A stretch of DNA of 64,000 nt, from positions 74,783,763 through 74,847,762 of the forward strand of contig JARDYH010000007.1 in assembly GCA_029215795.1 (NCBI GenBank). The letters run 5' to 3'. Under the pieces are notes generated by a model. The model was not told the origin of the DNA, ran no database searches, and saw nothing but the letters and a program-made list of their open reading frames with translations. The first letter of the stretch is position 1. Each line of letters starts with the position of its first letter. Positions 11,289 through 23,189 of the stretch are shown piece by piece. The position numbers and the translations under genes were made by a program. The DNA comes from Anniella stebbinsi (lineage: Eukaryota > Chordata > Lepidosauria > Squamata > Anniellidae).

Positions 11289-11296
11289 CGATGCTC

Positions 11297-12971
11297 CCCC
11301 ACTGAACTTACCACCCAGGGAGGGCCTTTGCGAGCAGGCAAGATTCCCAGGCCCCCTTGATATCAGCCTGGAGGATTGCCAAGCACAGGTGCAGCCATTT
11401 TTATTGCAAAACACGAGCGCCCTGGGGACACAGAGAGCGCAGCCCTGAGCAAACCTGGAGGTGGTTTATTTCTCTTGAGCAGTGGTCTTGAGCAATTATC
11501 TCCACCAACTTGTCTCCGTTTCTGCCAGATAGATCACCATGGCTCTGGGATTTTCTGTTGTGGATACTTGCAGAAGTCTAGCCTGCTTATCTATCTCTTT
11601 TCTCTTGCTTTCCCTACTGGCTTTTTCCTACGTTAGGCTTTCCTTTCTGCTTCCCTGTTTGAATAGTTTACCTCCCTGACGTTCATTTTCCATAATCTGG
11701 ATTGGGAACAAGCAGGCAGAGACTATTTTTATCTACCGGGGTTGGAGATGGGGGAATAATGCTATTTATTTTAGGAGTGTGCCAAAAACGTGATAATGAG
11801 TTCATTGTGGAATTGGAGTGGATCTACAACCATCTCTTCCAGCTTGGCAGCATCCCTAGAAAAGGTCCATGAGGGATTGTGGTTTATGAAGCACACGGCT
11901 CAAGAGCTGTGTGTTTGGATAAAGCAATTCGGCCAAAGGTCCTGCACCACTCAGTTGGGAGAAACTATCCTGGCTCACTTGGCATCGGGCCGTGGGCAAT
12001 CATTGCCTCCCCCCCCTTCCCTTATTTACTTACCCTTCCTGGCGTTCTGGGCTGATGGTTAGTCAGCTCCTAAGAAGGAACAGCGGCCAGTGGGGTGGTC
12101 AGGAAACTACAGTGTTTCCATGTGATGACTGGCCAGCTTTGCAAATATATCCACAAAAATTATTAGTCCATATTTGTCCTCCATCCATTCACAGATAGCC
12201 ACTTTAGCCTAAGGAAAACCAACTTTCATAAATGCCATCTTTTCCTAGATACCACAGGTGCTGGTGCATGCTGTGGTTGATTGGGCAAAGCCCAGGCCAG
12301 AAGAGATGGAGCCAACGAGCCAGAGGCAATTTACCCATCTGCCACAGAAGCTGTTGCCTTCTGGCATAAGACTTGCTAGATGTAAAATTTTGCAACCCCT
12401 GGACAAGAGGAGCTTTTAACAACAAAAAGTTGGGCACCCACTTGGCATCGGCTGCGGCCAGGTTGGGAAATGATTTGGTAGCAAGCAGTACACAAATGTA
12501 TTTCCTTCTGAGGGCCAAATCCTGTGTCAAAAAAACACTCAGGGGTTGCATTTTAGTAGTGGGCTGGGATGAAGATAAAAAGGAGCTGGGACAAAACACA
12601 GAAAGCATTAGCATGTTATATGTTTAAACTCTGATGGTCAGTGACTAAGCCTTGGGTGAGGCATTTCAGCTTTTCAGAATGCAAACAGAGGGTCACAAAA
12701 AGTAGGAAACCAGGAAATGATTGCTAGCTGGGGAAAACAGGGTGGGACCTAGGAATGAAGTGGCTAGCTGGTGAATTCCAGAGGGCCAGATTGGGACCCA
12801 AGGTAGGGCAAATTTGGCCCGTGTGCCTAAGGTTCAAGACATGTGATATATTACAACACCCCTGATCTATTCCAACATCCTCTGCCATGCAGGGTCAAAC
12901 AAATGATTCCAAGAAGCCCATAAGGCTGATGGATAGTGGCTTCTATATCATTGAGGTGGTAAATCTTCTCT
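11297..12971. other. Intergenic DNA, no gene recognised
   Basis: No recognised gene or repeat apart from a C-rich run near 12009-12019. Short frames on both strands lack recognisable domains. Confidence 0.35.
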
Positions 12972-13060
12972 GTTTCAGTCAGAAGCCAGTCAGAACTCTA
13001 AAGCAGCTATCCATTGTACTGAATCCATCTTCTTTAGAGTTTGAACTGGTTCTGATTGAA
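12972..13060. repeat. Hairpin repeat, 'ctctaaag' type
   Basis: The inverted arms 'tttcagtcagaagccagtca..actctaaag' and 'ctttagagtttgaactggttctgattgaaa' enclose a short loop. The arms are related to the hairpin element at 3166-3363. Confidence 0.5.
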
Positions 13061-13204
13061 ACCCAGAATGGATTTGCTGCCCCACTGATATGAAAGCCAG
13101 CAGCCTTCAATTGGTGAAGGCAATCACCCTCCCTTGCTGTTATAGTCCAGAAACTTGTATGCAGTGGCATACTGCCCATGCTCATGAAAGCACAAGGTGG
13201 CCTG

Positions 13205-13505
13205 CATGACCCCTAGCAGATTATCATCACAACAACCCTGCGAGGTAGGTGAGGCTCAGAAATGAGACTGGGGCCAGATCTACACTTTGTGTCAAAGCAT
13301 TATGAATGTGGACTAAAAAGCAGGATACAACACTATGAAAGCGGTAAATGGAATGTAGGTTGTGCCTAAACAGTTATCAGCGCTCAGTTATTCAATTCTG
13401 CTATAAAGCAGTAGTGTAGATCTAGCCTTGCCCAGAGTCACCCAGAAAGCTTTGTTGATAAGCATGGATTTGAACCCACACCTTATTGAGCTAAGACCAA
13501 CGTTC
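13205..13505 (-). mobile_element. tRNA-SINE (CORE/MIR-like) fragment, interrupted
   Basis: The pieces 'caacaaccctgcgaggtaggtgaggctcag' and 'cagagtcacccagaaagc..tttgaaccca' read on the minus strand as the body and B-box side of the SINE family seen intact at 20264-20522. They are separated by the 156-bp palindromic element at 13272-13427. Confidence 0.6.
13272..13427. mobile_element. hAT-like MITE, 156 bp
   Basis: The TIRs ggccagatctacact and agtgtagatctagcc are inverted with one mismatch. The unit lies inside a minus-strand SINE fragment, so it is younger than the SINE. Flanking bases do not give a clean 8-bp duplication, so the superfamily is a guess. Confidence 0.6.
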
Positions 13506-14595
13506 TTGCCATTCCACTGCCCCAGCACCAGCTTGGCCCTCACCAAACAGACATGCGCCAATTAAAATGTAGGGGCAGGTTGTAGGGAAGTTTATAGCAA
13601 AAGCTGCCATGTCACCTGGCAGAACTGCTGAATCACTATGACTCAGGCTGGCTTTCCATGCTTGCAGTTCCACCTTCTGGCCAGCAGCTTTGGCAGTGCT
13701 AGAGAGCAGGTGGATTCATCACCAGAGTTGCCCCAGTCTAGTCAATGGGATCCAGAAACCAAATTTATGATGAAAGCAAGAGATGGGGAAGATACCCGTT
13801 TATTGGAGCTGTCTGTGCAAGTTCACTAAAAAACCCTTTGAGAAAGCAGAGAGAGGGGTCATGGCAGTGAGGGAGGGGCAGGCGAACCATTTCCCATGAC
13901 AAACGGTGACCCTGGAACTGTGTCAGGGAGTCTGCGTGAACTGTAGGGAAAGCTGGACCATCCCAAAATTGCTGTTTGCTTTGGAAATGGGAATTTTATA
14001 TCTTGCTGATTTGCTTGTGTTATGTCTCTTCGTCTTTATCTGTTTACACTGCGATAACAGTGCGGAAGCTTGCAATAGCTTCTCCGAGGAGCGGAAAAGT
14101 ACCGCTGCATCTAGGGAGTCAGCTAGATCTCAGCCCAGAGATGCCCAAAACCCTGCTGAACTGCTGCGGCTGAGACCAACCTACGTATGGGCAAGCTAAA
14201 ACAGACCTCTCCAAAGAGATTCCAGGGTAGCAGCCCTATTTGTCTTCTTTTCTACAGCAAGCCATAGAACAAACTACAGGAGACGTTAAATAATCATGCT
14301 TAAGCTGGGCATTTATTATTATTATTATTATTTGGGGGGGAAGAACTGAGGGAGGGAGGAAAGGTAGTTATAAAGTCCCGATCTGGAACTTGCTTCCAAA
14401 CTGGATCAGGGGCTCCACATCAGTTCTTGGCCTTTGTAGGCAACTAGAAGCCAGGTAGGGGAAGGTTTTGAAACGGAAAACTGGTGTGAGGCCCTGAACT
14501 AGTTAGGGAGCCCATTTCAAATCAGGATCTTGAGGTTGGATTTTCTTCAGATTAAATGCAGCCAGATTAAGTTCACGTATTCCAACACATGACTA
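13506..14595. other. Intergenic DNA, no gene recognised
   Basis: There is a short (TTA)n at about 14312-14332 and nothing else I can name. A 97-codon frame at 13906-14199 contains a hydrophobic stretch but no recognisable domain, and it is not supported as a gene. Confidence 0.35.
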
Positions 14596-14930
14596 TCAGA
14601 TAAGGATATCTATCCCTGGGAAATCCAGTTTTTGGCTGAACAGGTTTTTTTTGCAGCACATACATCTCACTTTGTGTTTGCAAACCGAGCTGTGGGCTGT
14701 CCCGTAAACTTTGGGAACTTCTTTGCACGGGGGTGGGGGTTGTTGAAGGTTCTGCAATTTGCGCAAATTGTAAAAAAAAAATTGCAAAAATGTGCAAACT
14801 GGCCAAACTTGCTGCAGATTGAGGTAGGTGCCACAGCAAGACCTGAAATAAAGTCTGGGGGGCCAAGATTAAGCAAACTCATCAAATTCCACCCCCACCC
14901 ACCCCCCGCAAACAGATTTTTCTGACGTCC
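14596..14930 (+). repeat. Relic MITE, related to 17252-17595
   Basis: It shares 'gggaaatccagtt', 'gcaagctgt/gagctgtg', 'ctttgcac' and 'gaactgaaacaaagt'-like stretches in the same order as the intact element at 17252-17595. The ends are degraded. Confidence 0.5.
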
Positions 14931-15204
14931 TACTAACATCACAAGTAATTTTCCCAAGAGGGCCAAACTGGATGTACGCTCTTGTATCTCTAAAAATTGT
15001 GATTAAAAACAGTCCTGATGATGGGGTATGGGGCAGGGCAAATAGGAACTTCTGGGGAGGGGGAATAAGCCACTGCCATTAGAAAATGCCACACACAACC
15101 TATCCTCCTTCAGTGTTGTTTCAAATCTGCCAGCCTTCCCAATGATTGGTTTATACAAAAAATGAAAGACATACTTACCGTGAATGTCTAGCATCTCATT
15201 GAAG

Positions 15205-15490
15205 CTCTAAGGCAGCCTTCTCCAAGTTGGTGCTCTCTGGATGTTTGGGACTATGTCTCCCATCAGCCCGAACCAGCATCTGGAGAGCAACAAGTTACCT
15301 CTTCTGCACTTACTTGGAAATATATCCCTTTGGGCCAAAGCAAGAGGTTGTTTCACTGCACAAGGCAGGCAAGGCACAAAACAACTGCCCCATAGCAGCC
15401 TCCCCTAAGTTGGCACCCTCCAGGTGTGTTAGATGACAACTCCCAACATCTTCAACTAGACACCATGGAGCATGCCAGCTTGGGGAAGAT
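15205..15490. repeat. Two 'cctccagatgtgttgga' hairpin repeats
   Basis: Copies at about 15210-15295 and 15395-15490 have the inverted arms typical of this dispersed reptile repeat ('accctccaggtgtgtt..aactccca'). Related copies are at 24396-24500, 26000-26110, 29345-29470, 36635-36730 and 63114-63235. Confidence 0.5.
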
Positions 15491-15597
15491 CGCCATATCG
15501 CTTAAGTTTGAATAATGATTATGAATGATGGACTCAAATCAAAATGTAATTTAATATCCAACACATGGACAGTAGAGTCAGGGCTTGCAGGGATGCA

Positions 15598-16050
15598 GCA
15601 TTGTAATTTATTTATTAGCAGGGATGCTGACATCATCTGCCACCCCCCTCAGATTTCCCTCTGAGTTTAGCTGTATTTCTCACAGTAGCTAGGAGGGGGA
15701 AACAGATTTTTCCGATCAACAATATATTGTGCCCTGTTGTTGTGCAGAGTATTTGCGGGTGCCTTCCTCCTGAATGGGGAATTAAGGTTGCTTCACAAAA
15801 GACCTGCTCCTGGTGGATATGAAAACCACTGGAACGGGCTTGCTGATTTGGTTCAACACAGACAGCTTTCTGCATTTGTGGACTCTCTTTGGGCTGTGGC
15901 TTTGGGAACTATCACGATAAGTGCTTGTACTTCAAATTTTCCCACTATATTGTTGATCAGTGGGCAAGATGACTTCCACTGTTTGGCTCATGTTTTCTGT
16001 CTCTGTTTCTATTCCACATTCCATCATTTTATAAGCATAACTGTGTGTAT
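15598..16050 (+). repeat. Long repeat unit, copy 1
   Basis: It aligns in order with 18630-19055: 'agcagggatgctg..catc', 'caatatattgt(t/g)ccc', 'gaatgggcaattaag' and 'ccactgatcag..gactt' stretches recur with many substitutions and indels. This is either an old local duplication or an undescribed interspersed family. I see no coding. Confidence 0.5.
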
Positions 16051-17251
16051 CCCACAATGCTCGTGAACTACAGAAAAGGGGATAGAAGGGAGGAAGGAAT
16101 TCAGTTTGCTGAGAATCTCTGCAGCTGCATTCTCATCATGCTGTATTAAAGCTCCTACATGTTAATTTGCTGTTACAGTAACTCAGTGGTATGAGCAAAA
16201 TGTGTTCTGTTAATGTGCATGGGTTGATCTTTATTGATGTATTCCTGTTTGTTTTCTACTTTTGGGGGAGTGGAATTTTGCTTTTCAATCGCTTTTCTAT
16301 CATAATCTTTTACTTATCTATTGTAGCTCCCCCCCTTCTTTAATTCAGTAAATGCAGCAAAAGGAACCTCTGTTATTGTTTAACGTTCACTCAAATAAAA
16401 CCCATGCGCTTGAATCTTGGCTGTTAGATTGCATCCAATTTATTGGCCAGAGAAAGAAATGATCCATCTGTTGACATATGATATCAGGCACTGCTAATAC
16501 CTACCCTGCTAATAACTGACAATGGGAATGATCACACATTATCAGAAAAAGCTAATGAAATGCCCGACGTAGATGTGGATTGCAGATTAGAGCTGCTGCT
16601 GGTGTTTGGCTCAGCCCTGACTCCACTAGAGCACTGTTTACAATGTCTGCCTTCACTCTCCACCCTTGCTTTTACTGGATGTGCACTAGATATGAGAGTG
16701 ACCTGAACAAAATGTTGCTCCTCTTCACTCTTCCAGGCAGTCAGACATGTCTTCCTCCAAAAGTCTCTTTCACCCCCCCCCCCAGTTTTCTATCCCCCCT
16801 TCCAAACAATCAGTCAGCATGCTTTCCAAGCAGGCTTCTCACCAGACTGTTTGGGATCCCCCCCACCCAAAAAAAAGATATGATTATGTACTACAACCTT
16901 TGGGGCTTGCTAACACCTCCCTCTTGTGCGTGCATGGTACCGTTTTGGCTATGTATGAATTGGCAGTCACACCTGAAGATCAGAAATAGAGGGACTGATG
17001 CATTTCTTCCCTGTTCAGAGAAGAATATTTGAAAGACCCTGGGAAGGAAAGTTAACTGTGATGATGTCTAATGTAGCAACCCGCACCAAGGGCCAAACTA
17101 CATTGAATGTACATGCTTTTAAATCCTTTGAACAACAGCTGTGGGAGTGGGGAAACAGGGGTTGTGGGGCATGGGGAGGTGGTTATTAACCCTTTCCCTG
17201 CACACTGTGATCCCCCAGAACTATTAACTTTGGCAGTTTCCCTATTGGGTG
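16051..17251. other. Intergenic DNA, no gene recognised
   Basis: It contains a C-run near 16771-16783 and a 150-codon frame at 16580-17032 without recognisable domains, which I do not support as a gene. Confidence 0.35.
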
Positions 17252-17595
17252 TAGGGATGTCCATCGCTGGGAAATCCAGTTCTGTTTTGGTGCGATACAG
17301 TTTTGCAGTGTTCACTTTGCATTTGAAAACTAAGCTGAACTGCAAGCTGTTCCCCAAACTGTGGATACTTTTTGCACACGTTTTAAAATTTTGAAATGTG
17401 GTTCTGCAAGTACAGCCAAATTTGCACATTTTTTTTCTCAATTGCAGAACCAAGTTGCAGAATCCTCTATTTTTTTTAAGAAAATGCAGACTGAGTTGGG
17501 CACCGCAGCAGGAACTGAAACAAAGTTCGGGGGGGGGGGAGCCCAGGAAAAACCATAATACTTTATCCCCCCAAATGGATATCTCCAACATCCCT
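17252..17595. mobile_element. 344-bp MITE, TAGGGATGT ends
   Basis: The termini tagggatgtccatc and ggatatctccaacatcccta are inverted at their outer nine bases. The flanking octamers (attgggtg / cttggggt) share only five of eight positions, so the target duplication is decayed or absent. A poly-T/poly-G-bearing interior is related to 14596-14930. Confidence 0.6.
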
Positions 17596-17751
17596 ACTTG
17601 GGGTTAATAATAATGTAAGGCGGAGTGAGTGAGGCTGCAGTGTTCAGATGGAGAAATGGTTAAACTCCTCCCCCCCACCAGATCAGGGCATTGTCTGAAT
17701 CCTGATTCTATTTAAAGAATAATATAAAAGAAACACACGTTAAATGCTTAA

Positions 17752-17845
17752 ACGACAGTCTTGTGGTACCTTAAAGACGAACAAGTTTATTATGCATATG
17801 CCTTCATGAACTAGAAAACATATGCCATAATAAACATGTCAGTCT
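17752..17845 (-). repeat. Interspersed repeat, 'aagcttatgccataataaat' type
   Basis: The plus strand reads 'agtcttgtggtaccttaaagacgaacaagtttattatgc', which is the reverse complement of the repeat described at 4905-5015. Confidence 0.55.
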
Positions 17846-18629
17846 TTAACGTTTTGCAAGATTCCTAGCTGTTCTTTTTGTTGCAATGGATGGACGCAGC
17901 TGTCCTTCTGGAAATGAAACGCCCATGCGCATTTGTCATCATGTGCTGCTTGGCCTTGACTAAGCATACCCCAAATGCAAAACAGGGAGACTGGTTTATC
18001 AGGTCTCTGATAAGGATAGTTGGAGTGTCTCGTTTCCCAGCCCATGAATGTTGTAGAGTTGCTAAGGAATGGCTAACAGATAGCTGGAGCTTGACGCACG
18101 ACCACACATGAGAGAGGGCCATGGAAGTGGCCATGTGATGGGAGAGGGGAGGGTGGCAACAGGCAGCCAATGCAGTATATCACTTCTGGGCTTTACTTTC
18201 CAGACAAACTGCCTCCCCCGCCTGGAGGCATCATCACACCACCAGCCTGTCCAGCCAGGCCCATTTTCTTGACACAATCCTTCCGGGACGAATAGAGCAG
18301 TCAGCAGAAGGAGATGAGCAAAAGAGGTGACAGGGATGGGATTCTGCCAAATCAGATGGCAAATTGTTTCTGGCTGTGCCGGTTTGACCCGCGTGGAGTC
18401 ACTATTAGCTCAGGAGCGGAAATTGCTGTGGACTTAATTCTATTGCCTTTGTCCCCAATAAGGTGAATAATGCGTTTCCAGAAAGTTCAGATCCATGGTT
18501 GGGTTGATTCACTCCTGGGATGGCAGGACATACCCTGGGTTTAATGCAATAACTGCAGGTGACACTAGATCATTTACTTCCACAACCTCAGGGTCCCCCT
18601 TAACCAGTGGGGTAGTGCTGGGACTTTTT
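17846..18629. other. Intergenic DNA, no gene recognised
   Basis: I see nothing in this stretch that I can name as a gene, RNA or known repeat. Confidence 0.35.
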
Positions 18630-19055
18630 GATTAGCAAATATGCTGCCCTTATCTCCCACCATCCTCAGAATTCTCTGTTCCCTTTGAGCTTAGCGGCAA
18701 TAATCCTGGGGGCTATATATCCTGCAATGATATATTGTTCCCCATTGTAATGTGAAGTATTTTCGGGTAGCTTGGCCTTGAATGGGCAATTAAGACCCAT
18801 TCGCTTTTTAAAATACCATCTCCTTACAGAAGAAAACGTCTAGAACTGGTTTGTTGATGAGGGTCCATAAAGCTGCCTGCCATTTTTTTTTACTTTCCAT
18901 GGGAACATGATTTTTTTTTGGGGTGGGGGGGTCTAACAGTAAGCACCTTCTCTTCAAGTTTTACCATTACACCACTGATCAGCAAGCTTGTTGACTTTAA
19001 TGGTTTGACTCAAGTTTTCTCTATCTGCTTCTGTTATTTTATAAACATGACCGCA
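18630..19055 (+). repeat. Long repeat unit, copy 2
   Basis: This is the direct-orientation partner of 15598-16050, 3 kb away. It contains a low-complexity poly-T/poly-G insertion near 18880-18935 that is missing from copy 1. Confidence 0.5.
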
Positions 19056-20263
19056 TGCTAGAGTCCAGGAACAGTTTTACCATATGGTGTGCTGTTGTGG
19101 TGGGGATCGTGGGCCGTTCCAGCATCAATGGTGAGGGAAGATGGTGAGTTGAAGTCCAATGATGTGAGGAGGGCCATATGGACCCATCCCTGCTCTAGAG
19201 AGAAAGCACCCCATCACCGCTCTCTGGAGGATGAGTGTTGAACCCAAAAAAAATCCTTGTACCTCAAACTTCATCATCCTAGTCACGTGCTGTGGAGGCC
19301 CATTTTGGCAATTTGTGGGATTAAACAGCAGCACAGTCATGCTAACCCCTATCCTACCTGTGAGTTTCCTGTGGGAAGTTGGTTGTCCAATGTGTCAGCA
19401 GAATGCTGGGCTACATGGACTCTTGGTTTGATCCAGCTCAGCTCTCCTTGTGTTGTTATGATGAGTGCCTGTTTTCTTCAATGCAGATTTGGCTTCTGAC
19501 TCAGGAGTCATCAGAGCACATGAGGCATCACTTCCCCATGCGGACATTATCAGGTACTAAACACTGAGGAAAACAGCATCCGGCAGGAATAAGGAGTGTG
19601 TTTGTGTTGGGGGGGGGGGGGGTGCACGAACACAGCTACTGCTCGGACTTTGTAGCAGAGGGGGGAGGTGGTGGGAGGGACACGATTTCATAAAACCTTT
19701 TCCTCAACCTCCTTCCTTTTAGAGATGGAAAAGGTTTATTTTATTTCTTCACCCATCCCTTTATTTATTTGGGATATTTCTATCCCACTTTCTGGGCACA
19801 CCCTAGAAAGAAGCTTAGATAAAATAATTAAAATAATTAAAATAACAAGCACTAATAGAAAGGAAACAGTAAAAGAAAAAAAATGAGAGAGAGAAAGGCT
19901 GAGTTTCTTTGTTTTTTTGTTTTGCTTGCTCCATTCTTAAATCAGATGTTTGATTTTTTCCAGTCGCCACCTTTGCGGCAACACTTGAAGATGGATGGTG
20001 GCAGCTCACCAAACTATTTCTGCTTCTTCTCCCCTTCCCTCAGCAGGGCTGGCACTACCATTAGGCAGAGTGAGGTGGCTGCCTTGGAACACAGGGAGCA
20101 GCAGTGAGGTGTTCAGAAGACAGCTGTGTAGGCCAAGAAGCCTGTCTAGTGCCCCCTAAGCTAGCCTGCTGCCCTGAGAAGGATACTGTCCCCTTGCCAG
20201 TATTGAAATAATATTTAACAGCCAACCTGACCAGCTCCTGTATGTGCAATTGGGTGGGGGGAG
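19056..20263. other. Intergenic with CR1 tail
   Basis: About 19388-19450 ('cagaatgctgggctacatgg..gatccagctcagctc') is a plus-strand CR1-type tail. A G-run lies at 19609-19622. The rest is unassigned. Confidence 0.4.
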
Positions 20264-20522
20264 GTTACTGGGAGCTAGTGTGGTGTAGTGGTTAGAGTGT
20301 TGGACTGGGACTTGGGAGATCTGGTTTCTAGTCCCCACTCAGACATGAAAGCTCACTGGGTGACTTTGGGCCAGTCACTGACCCTCAGCCTAACCTATCT
20401 CACAGGCCTGTTGTGAGGATAGAATGGAGAGGAGGAGGATTATGTATGCCACCTTGGGTTCCTTGCAAGAGGGGAAAAAAGATGGGATATAAGCACAACA
20501 ATAAAATAAATAAAAAATAAAT
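20264..20522 (+). mobile_element. tRNA-derived SINE (CORE/MIR-like)
   Basis: The tRNA-like head has an A-box-like 'tggtgtagtggttagagtg' and a B-box-like 'ggtttctagtcccc'. The conserved body reads 'gtgactttgggccagtcactgaccctcagcctaacct', then 'tgttgtgaggatagaatgg', then 'gggatataagc', and ends in an (AATAA)n tail. The layout resembles reptile CORE-SINE/MIR or Sauria-type SINEs; the exact family is not certain. Copies are at 44872-45100 (+) and 60360-60592 (-). Confidence 0.82.
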
Positions 20523-21249
20523 CTTCTCCTTTGTCTCGGGCAGCAAAAATAATTTGGCCTGGCTCTCCCCCCAACCCCAGATGAGAGAGAGCTAGGAACA
20601 GGAAGGATTCCCGAATAAAACTTTTGGCTCACTTCTAATGACCATTTTGGCTCGCCTGACTCTTAAGAGCAAACTCAGGCGGAGAATGCCAACAGAAACA
20701 GGGCCGGAACAAGAGGGAGGTGTAAAGAGAATAAACACAGTATTTAAAAAGCAATATCCCAAGGGGATGAATTTTCCCTCAAAAGAATCAGAATGGATGG
20801 TTCTGAGGCATCATGGGATTTTGAATATCAATTTGGGCTTGGAGGAATGGCGAGGAGGAAAGGTGGACACTCCCTGGAGGAAGGCACAGCAGGCTGGCTG
20901 GAACCCTTAACAGAACACTCCTGCTAGAGCGTGAACACACACTGCAACATTTTGTTGGAGCTTCCATAAAGAGAATTCGCATCTCGTGACGTCTCCAGAA
21001 CTCTTTCCTTTTCTATCCACCCGCACTATTTGACAGTGACTGGAGCGAATAAGAGGCTGCGTTCTTAGAGCCCTGTGGGAGCTATTATGCCCCGACGCCT
21101 GCTCGCCTGGGTGGGGCAGGGCTGCTCATGCCATCATCAGAGATAAGGCAAGAGAAGCTGCCTTGAACGATGGACACCTCGAGAGGCACCAACAGAGAGC
21201 AGAAATCTTCCTGCCACCTTTGATACAGCTGCTTGAAGTTTTCTGAAGT
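20523..21249. other. Intergenic DNA, no gene recognised
   Basis: Unassigned sequence between the SINE and the cluster of palindromic elements. No gene or repeat was recognised. Confidence 0.35.
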
Positions 21250-21257
21250 CACAAAAG

Positions 21258-21682
21258 TAGGGTGACCATATTTGGGAAACCATAAAAGAGGACAACCTGT
21301 GGGCAGGGCAGGAAAGTGACTTTTCAGGGCCTCTGGAAAAAGTGTCATCCCCCCCACCACCTTAAAGGCACCAATTGGAGTGGAGGAGGGAAAGTGTGTC
21401 ATTTCTGCTCCCCCCCCCCCCACACTACTCCAATCAGGGCCTTTTCTATAATCTCCGGGAATGACACACTTTCCCATTTAAGGTCCTGATTGGAACAGTG
21501 GGAGGGAAATGATGCACCTCCAGAAAGCACATCATTCCCTCCCAAAATGCTAATGGTGGCCTTAAAGGGGAAAGTGTGTCTTTCCAGGACAATATAGAAA
21601 ATCACAGAAAATCCTCCCTGACATCCAGAATAGAACAAAAACCAGGACAAATCCTGGGAAATCCTGACAGTTGGTCACCCTA
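21258..21682. mobile_element. 425-bp hAT-like MITE, TAGGGTGACCA ends
   Basis: The termini tagggtgaccatat and agttggtcaccctat... are inverted. The flanks are cacaaaag at 21250-21257 and tacaaaag at 21683-21690, a 7/8 target duplication. The interior contains several inverted blocks ('aaagtgtgtcattt', 'ccttaaaggcacc'). A similar interior occurs at 32815-33060. It is non-coding. Confidence 0.78.
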
Positions 21683-21761
21683 TACAAAAGGAAAGGGTGT
21701 GAAGACTGGGAATGGGACGGGGAGATGATTTCATGGTGTTATAGGATACTTCTGTATTTTC

Positions 21762-23116
21762 TAGGGATGTGCACTGGATCGGACCCGATCCACGATCCGA
21801 GTCCGGTCCAGTGGGAAATCGGATAAATTATCCGATTTCCGATCCCGCAGCTGGATCGGCCGATCCAATCCGAACCGGTCCGAAAAAGCTCCGAACCGGT
21901 TCGGCGGATCGGCGGATCGGCGGGCGCCCACTGGCGCCCACCGCCGCTTCCATTGGCGGGCGCCAGCGGGCGCCCGCCGATGAAAGTGGACAGCGGGGGG
22001 GGGGAGGAGGGGGGCACTTACCTTCTCGGCCCGGTGGCTCCCGTCCGGCGCCGGCGCCTACTACTACTAGCAGGCTCCGCGGCCTGCTCTAGGATGGCGC
22101 GCCGGGTGATGTCATCACCCGGCGCGCTACTCTAGAGCAGGCCGCGGAGCCTGCTGGAAGTAGTAGGCGCCGGCGCCGGACGGGAGCCGCCGGGCCGGAA
22201 AGGTAAGGAGGGGGTGCGTGGAGGGGAGGAGGGGGCGCGCGGAGGGGGGAGGGGGGCCCTTACCTTTCCGGCCCGGCGGCTCCCGTCCGGCGCCGGCGCC
22301 TACTATTCCCAGCAGGCTCCGCGGCCTGCTCTAGGATGGCGCGCCGGGTGATGTCATCACCCGGCGCGCTACTCTAGAGCAGGCCGCGGAGCCTGCTGGA
22401 AGTAGTAGGCGCCGGCGCCGGACGGGAGCCGCCGGGCCGGAAAGGTAAGGAGGGGGTGCGTGGAGGGGAGGAGGGGGCGCGCGGAGGGGGGAGGGGGGAG
22501 GAGGGGGCGCGCGGAGGGCGGAGGGGGGAGGGGGGCCCTTACCTGCCCGGCCCGGCGGCTCCCGTCCGGCGCCGGCGCCTACTACTACCAGCAGGCTCCG
22601 CGGCCTGCTCCAGGGTGGCGCGCCGGGTGATGTCATCACCCGGCGCGCTACTCGAGAGTAGGCCGCGGAGCCCGCTGGTAGTAGCCGCCGGCGCCGGACG
22701 TGCCGAGAAGGTAAGTGGCGGGGAAGGGGGCTTACCCCCCCCCCGGAGCCGTCCGCTTCTATCCGCTGGCGCCCGCGGGCGCCAGCGGATGGAAGCAGGC
22801 GGCCCCAGGGGGGGTAGGGAGCGCGGGGGAGGGGGTTTACCTGCCGGGGCCGTCCACAGCGGACGGCCCCGGGGGGGGGGAGGGAGTTAGGCCCCCCCTT
22901 ACCCACCCGCCGCCATTTTTTCCTCATAGACTTGCATTGCAATGCAAGTCTATGGGGAAAAAAATGGCGGCCGATCCAAAAATTTCCGATTTTTGGATCG
23001 GGATCGGACTCGATCCGGTCCGGGGGGCCTCCGATTTTGTCCGAACCGGTCCGGGACAAAATTGGAGGTCCCGATCCGGGTCCCGATCCGATCCGGGGGG
23101 TCCGTGCACACCCCTA
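21762..23116. mobile_element. 1355-bp hAT-like element with GC-rich palindromic cargo
   Basis: The termini tagggatgtgcac and gtgcacacccctа-type end (…gtgcacacccct then a) are inverted. The exact 8-bp target duplication GTATTTTC lies at 21754-21761 and 23117-23124. Sub-terminal DNA is rich in 'gatccg' words. The interior is extremely CpG-rich and contains three large palindromes centred near 22112, 22354 and 22633 on 'gggtgatgtcatcaccc'-like cores, flanked by 'gcaggccgcggagcctgc' arms. No transposase is present. Long proline/arginine-rich frames here are a consequence of GC content and palindromy, so I do not call them genes. Confidence 0.85.
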
Positions 23117-23189
23117 GTATTTTCAATACCTTTCAATAGTTGTGAAAGGACTATTGCAGTTTAAAGATCAGGATGCTTAAATCAGAAAA

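Noticed and set aside
12204..12627. Overlapping frames of 136 (minus) and 84 (plus) codons
   Set aside because: Neither has recognisable motifs, and the two contradict each other.
16580..17032. 150-codon plus-strand frame
   Set aside because: No domain, and runs over C-rich low-complexity sequence.
20280..20345. Possible tRNA gene
   Set aside because: A/B-box-like words are present but continue into a SINE body and tail. It does not form a clean cloverleaf and is repeated at 44.9 and 60.5 kb.
21970..23080. CpG island promoter at 22-23 kb
   Set aside because: The CpG density is explained by a transposon with TIRs and target duplication. The 31.4 kb block, without such borders, is the better promoter candidate.
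21769..23164. Long Pro/Arg/Gly-rich frames on both strands
   Set aside because: They arise from GC-rich palindromic transposon cargo. The peptides repeat because the DNA repeats.
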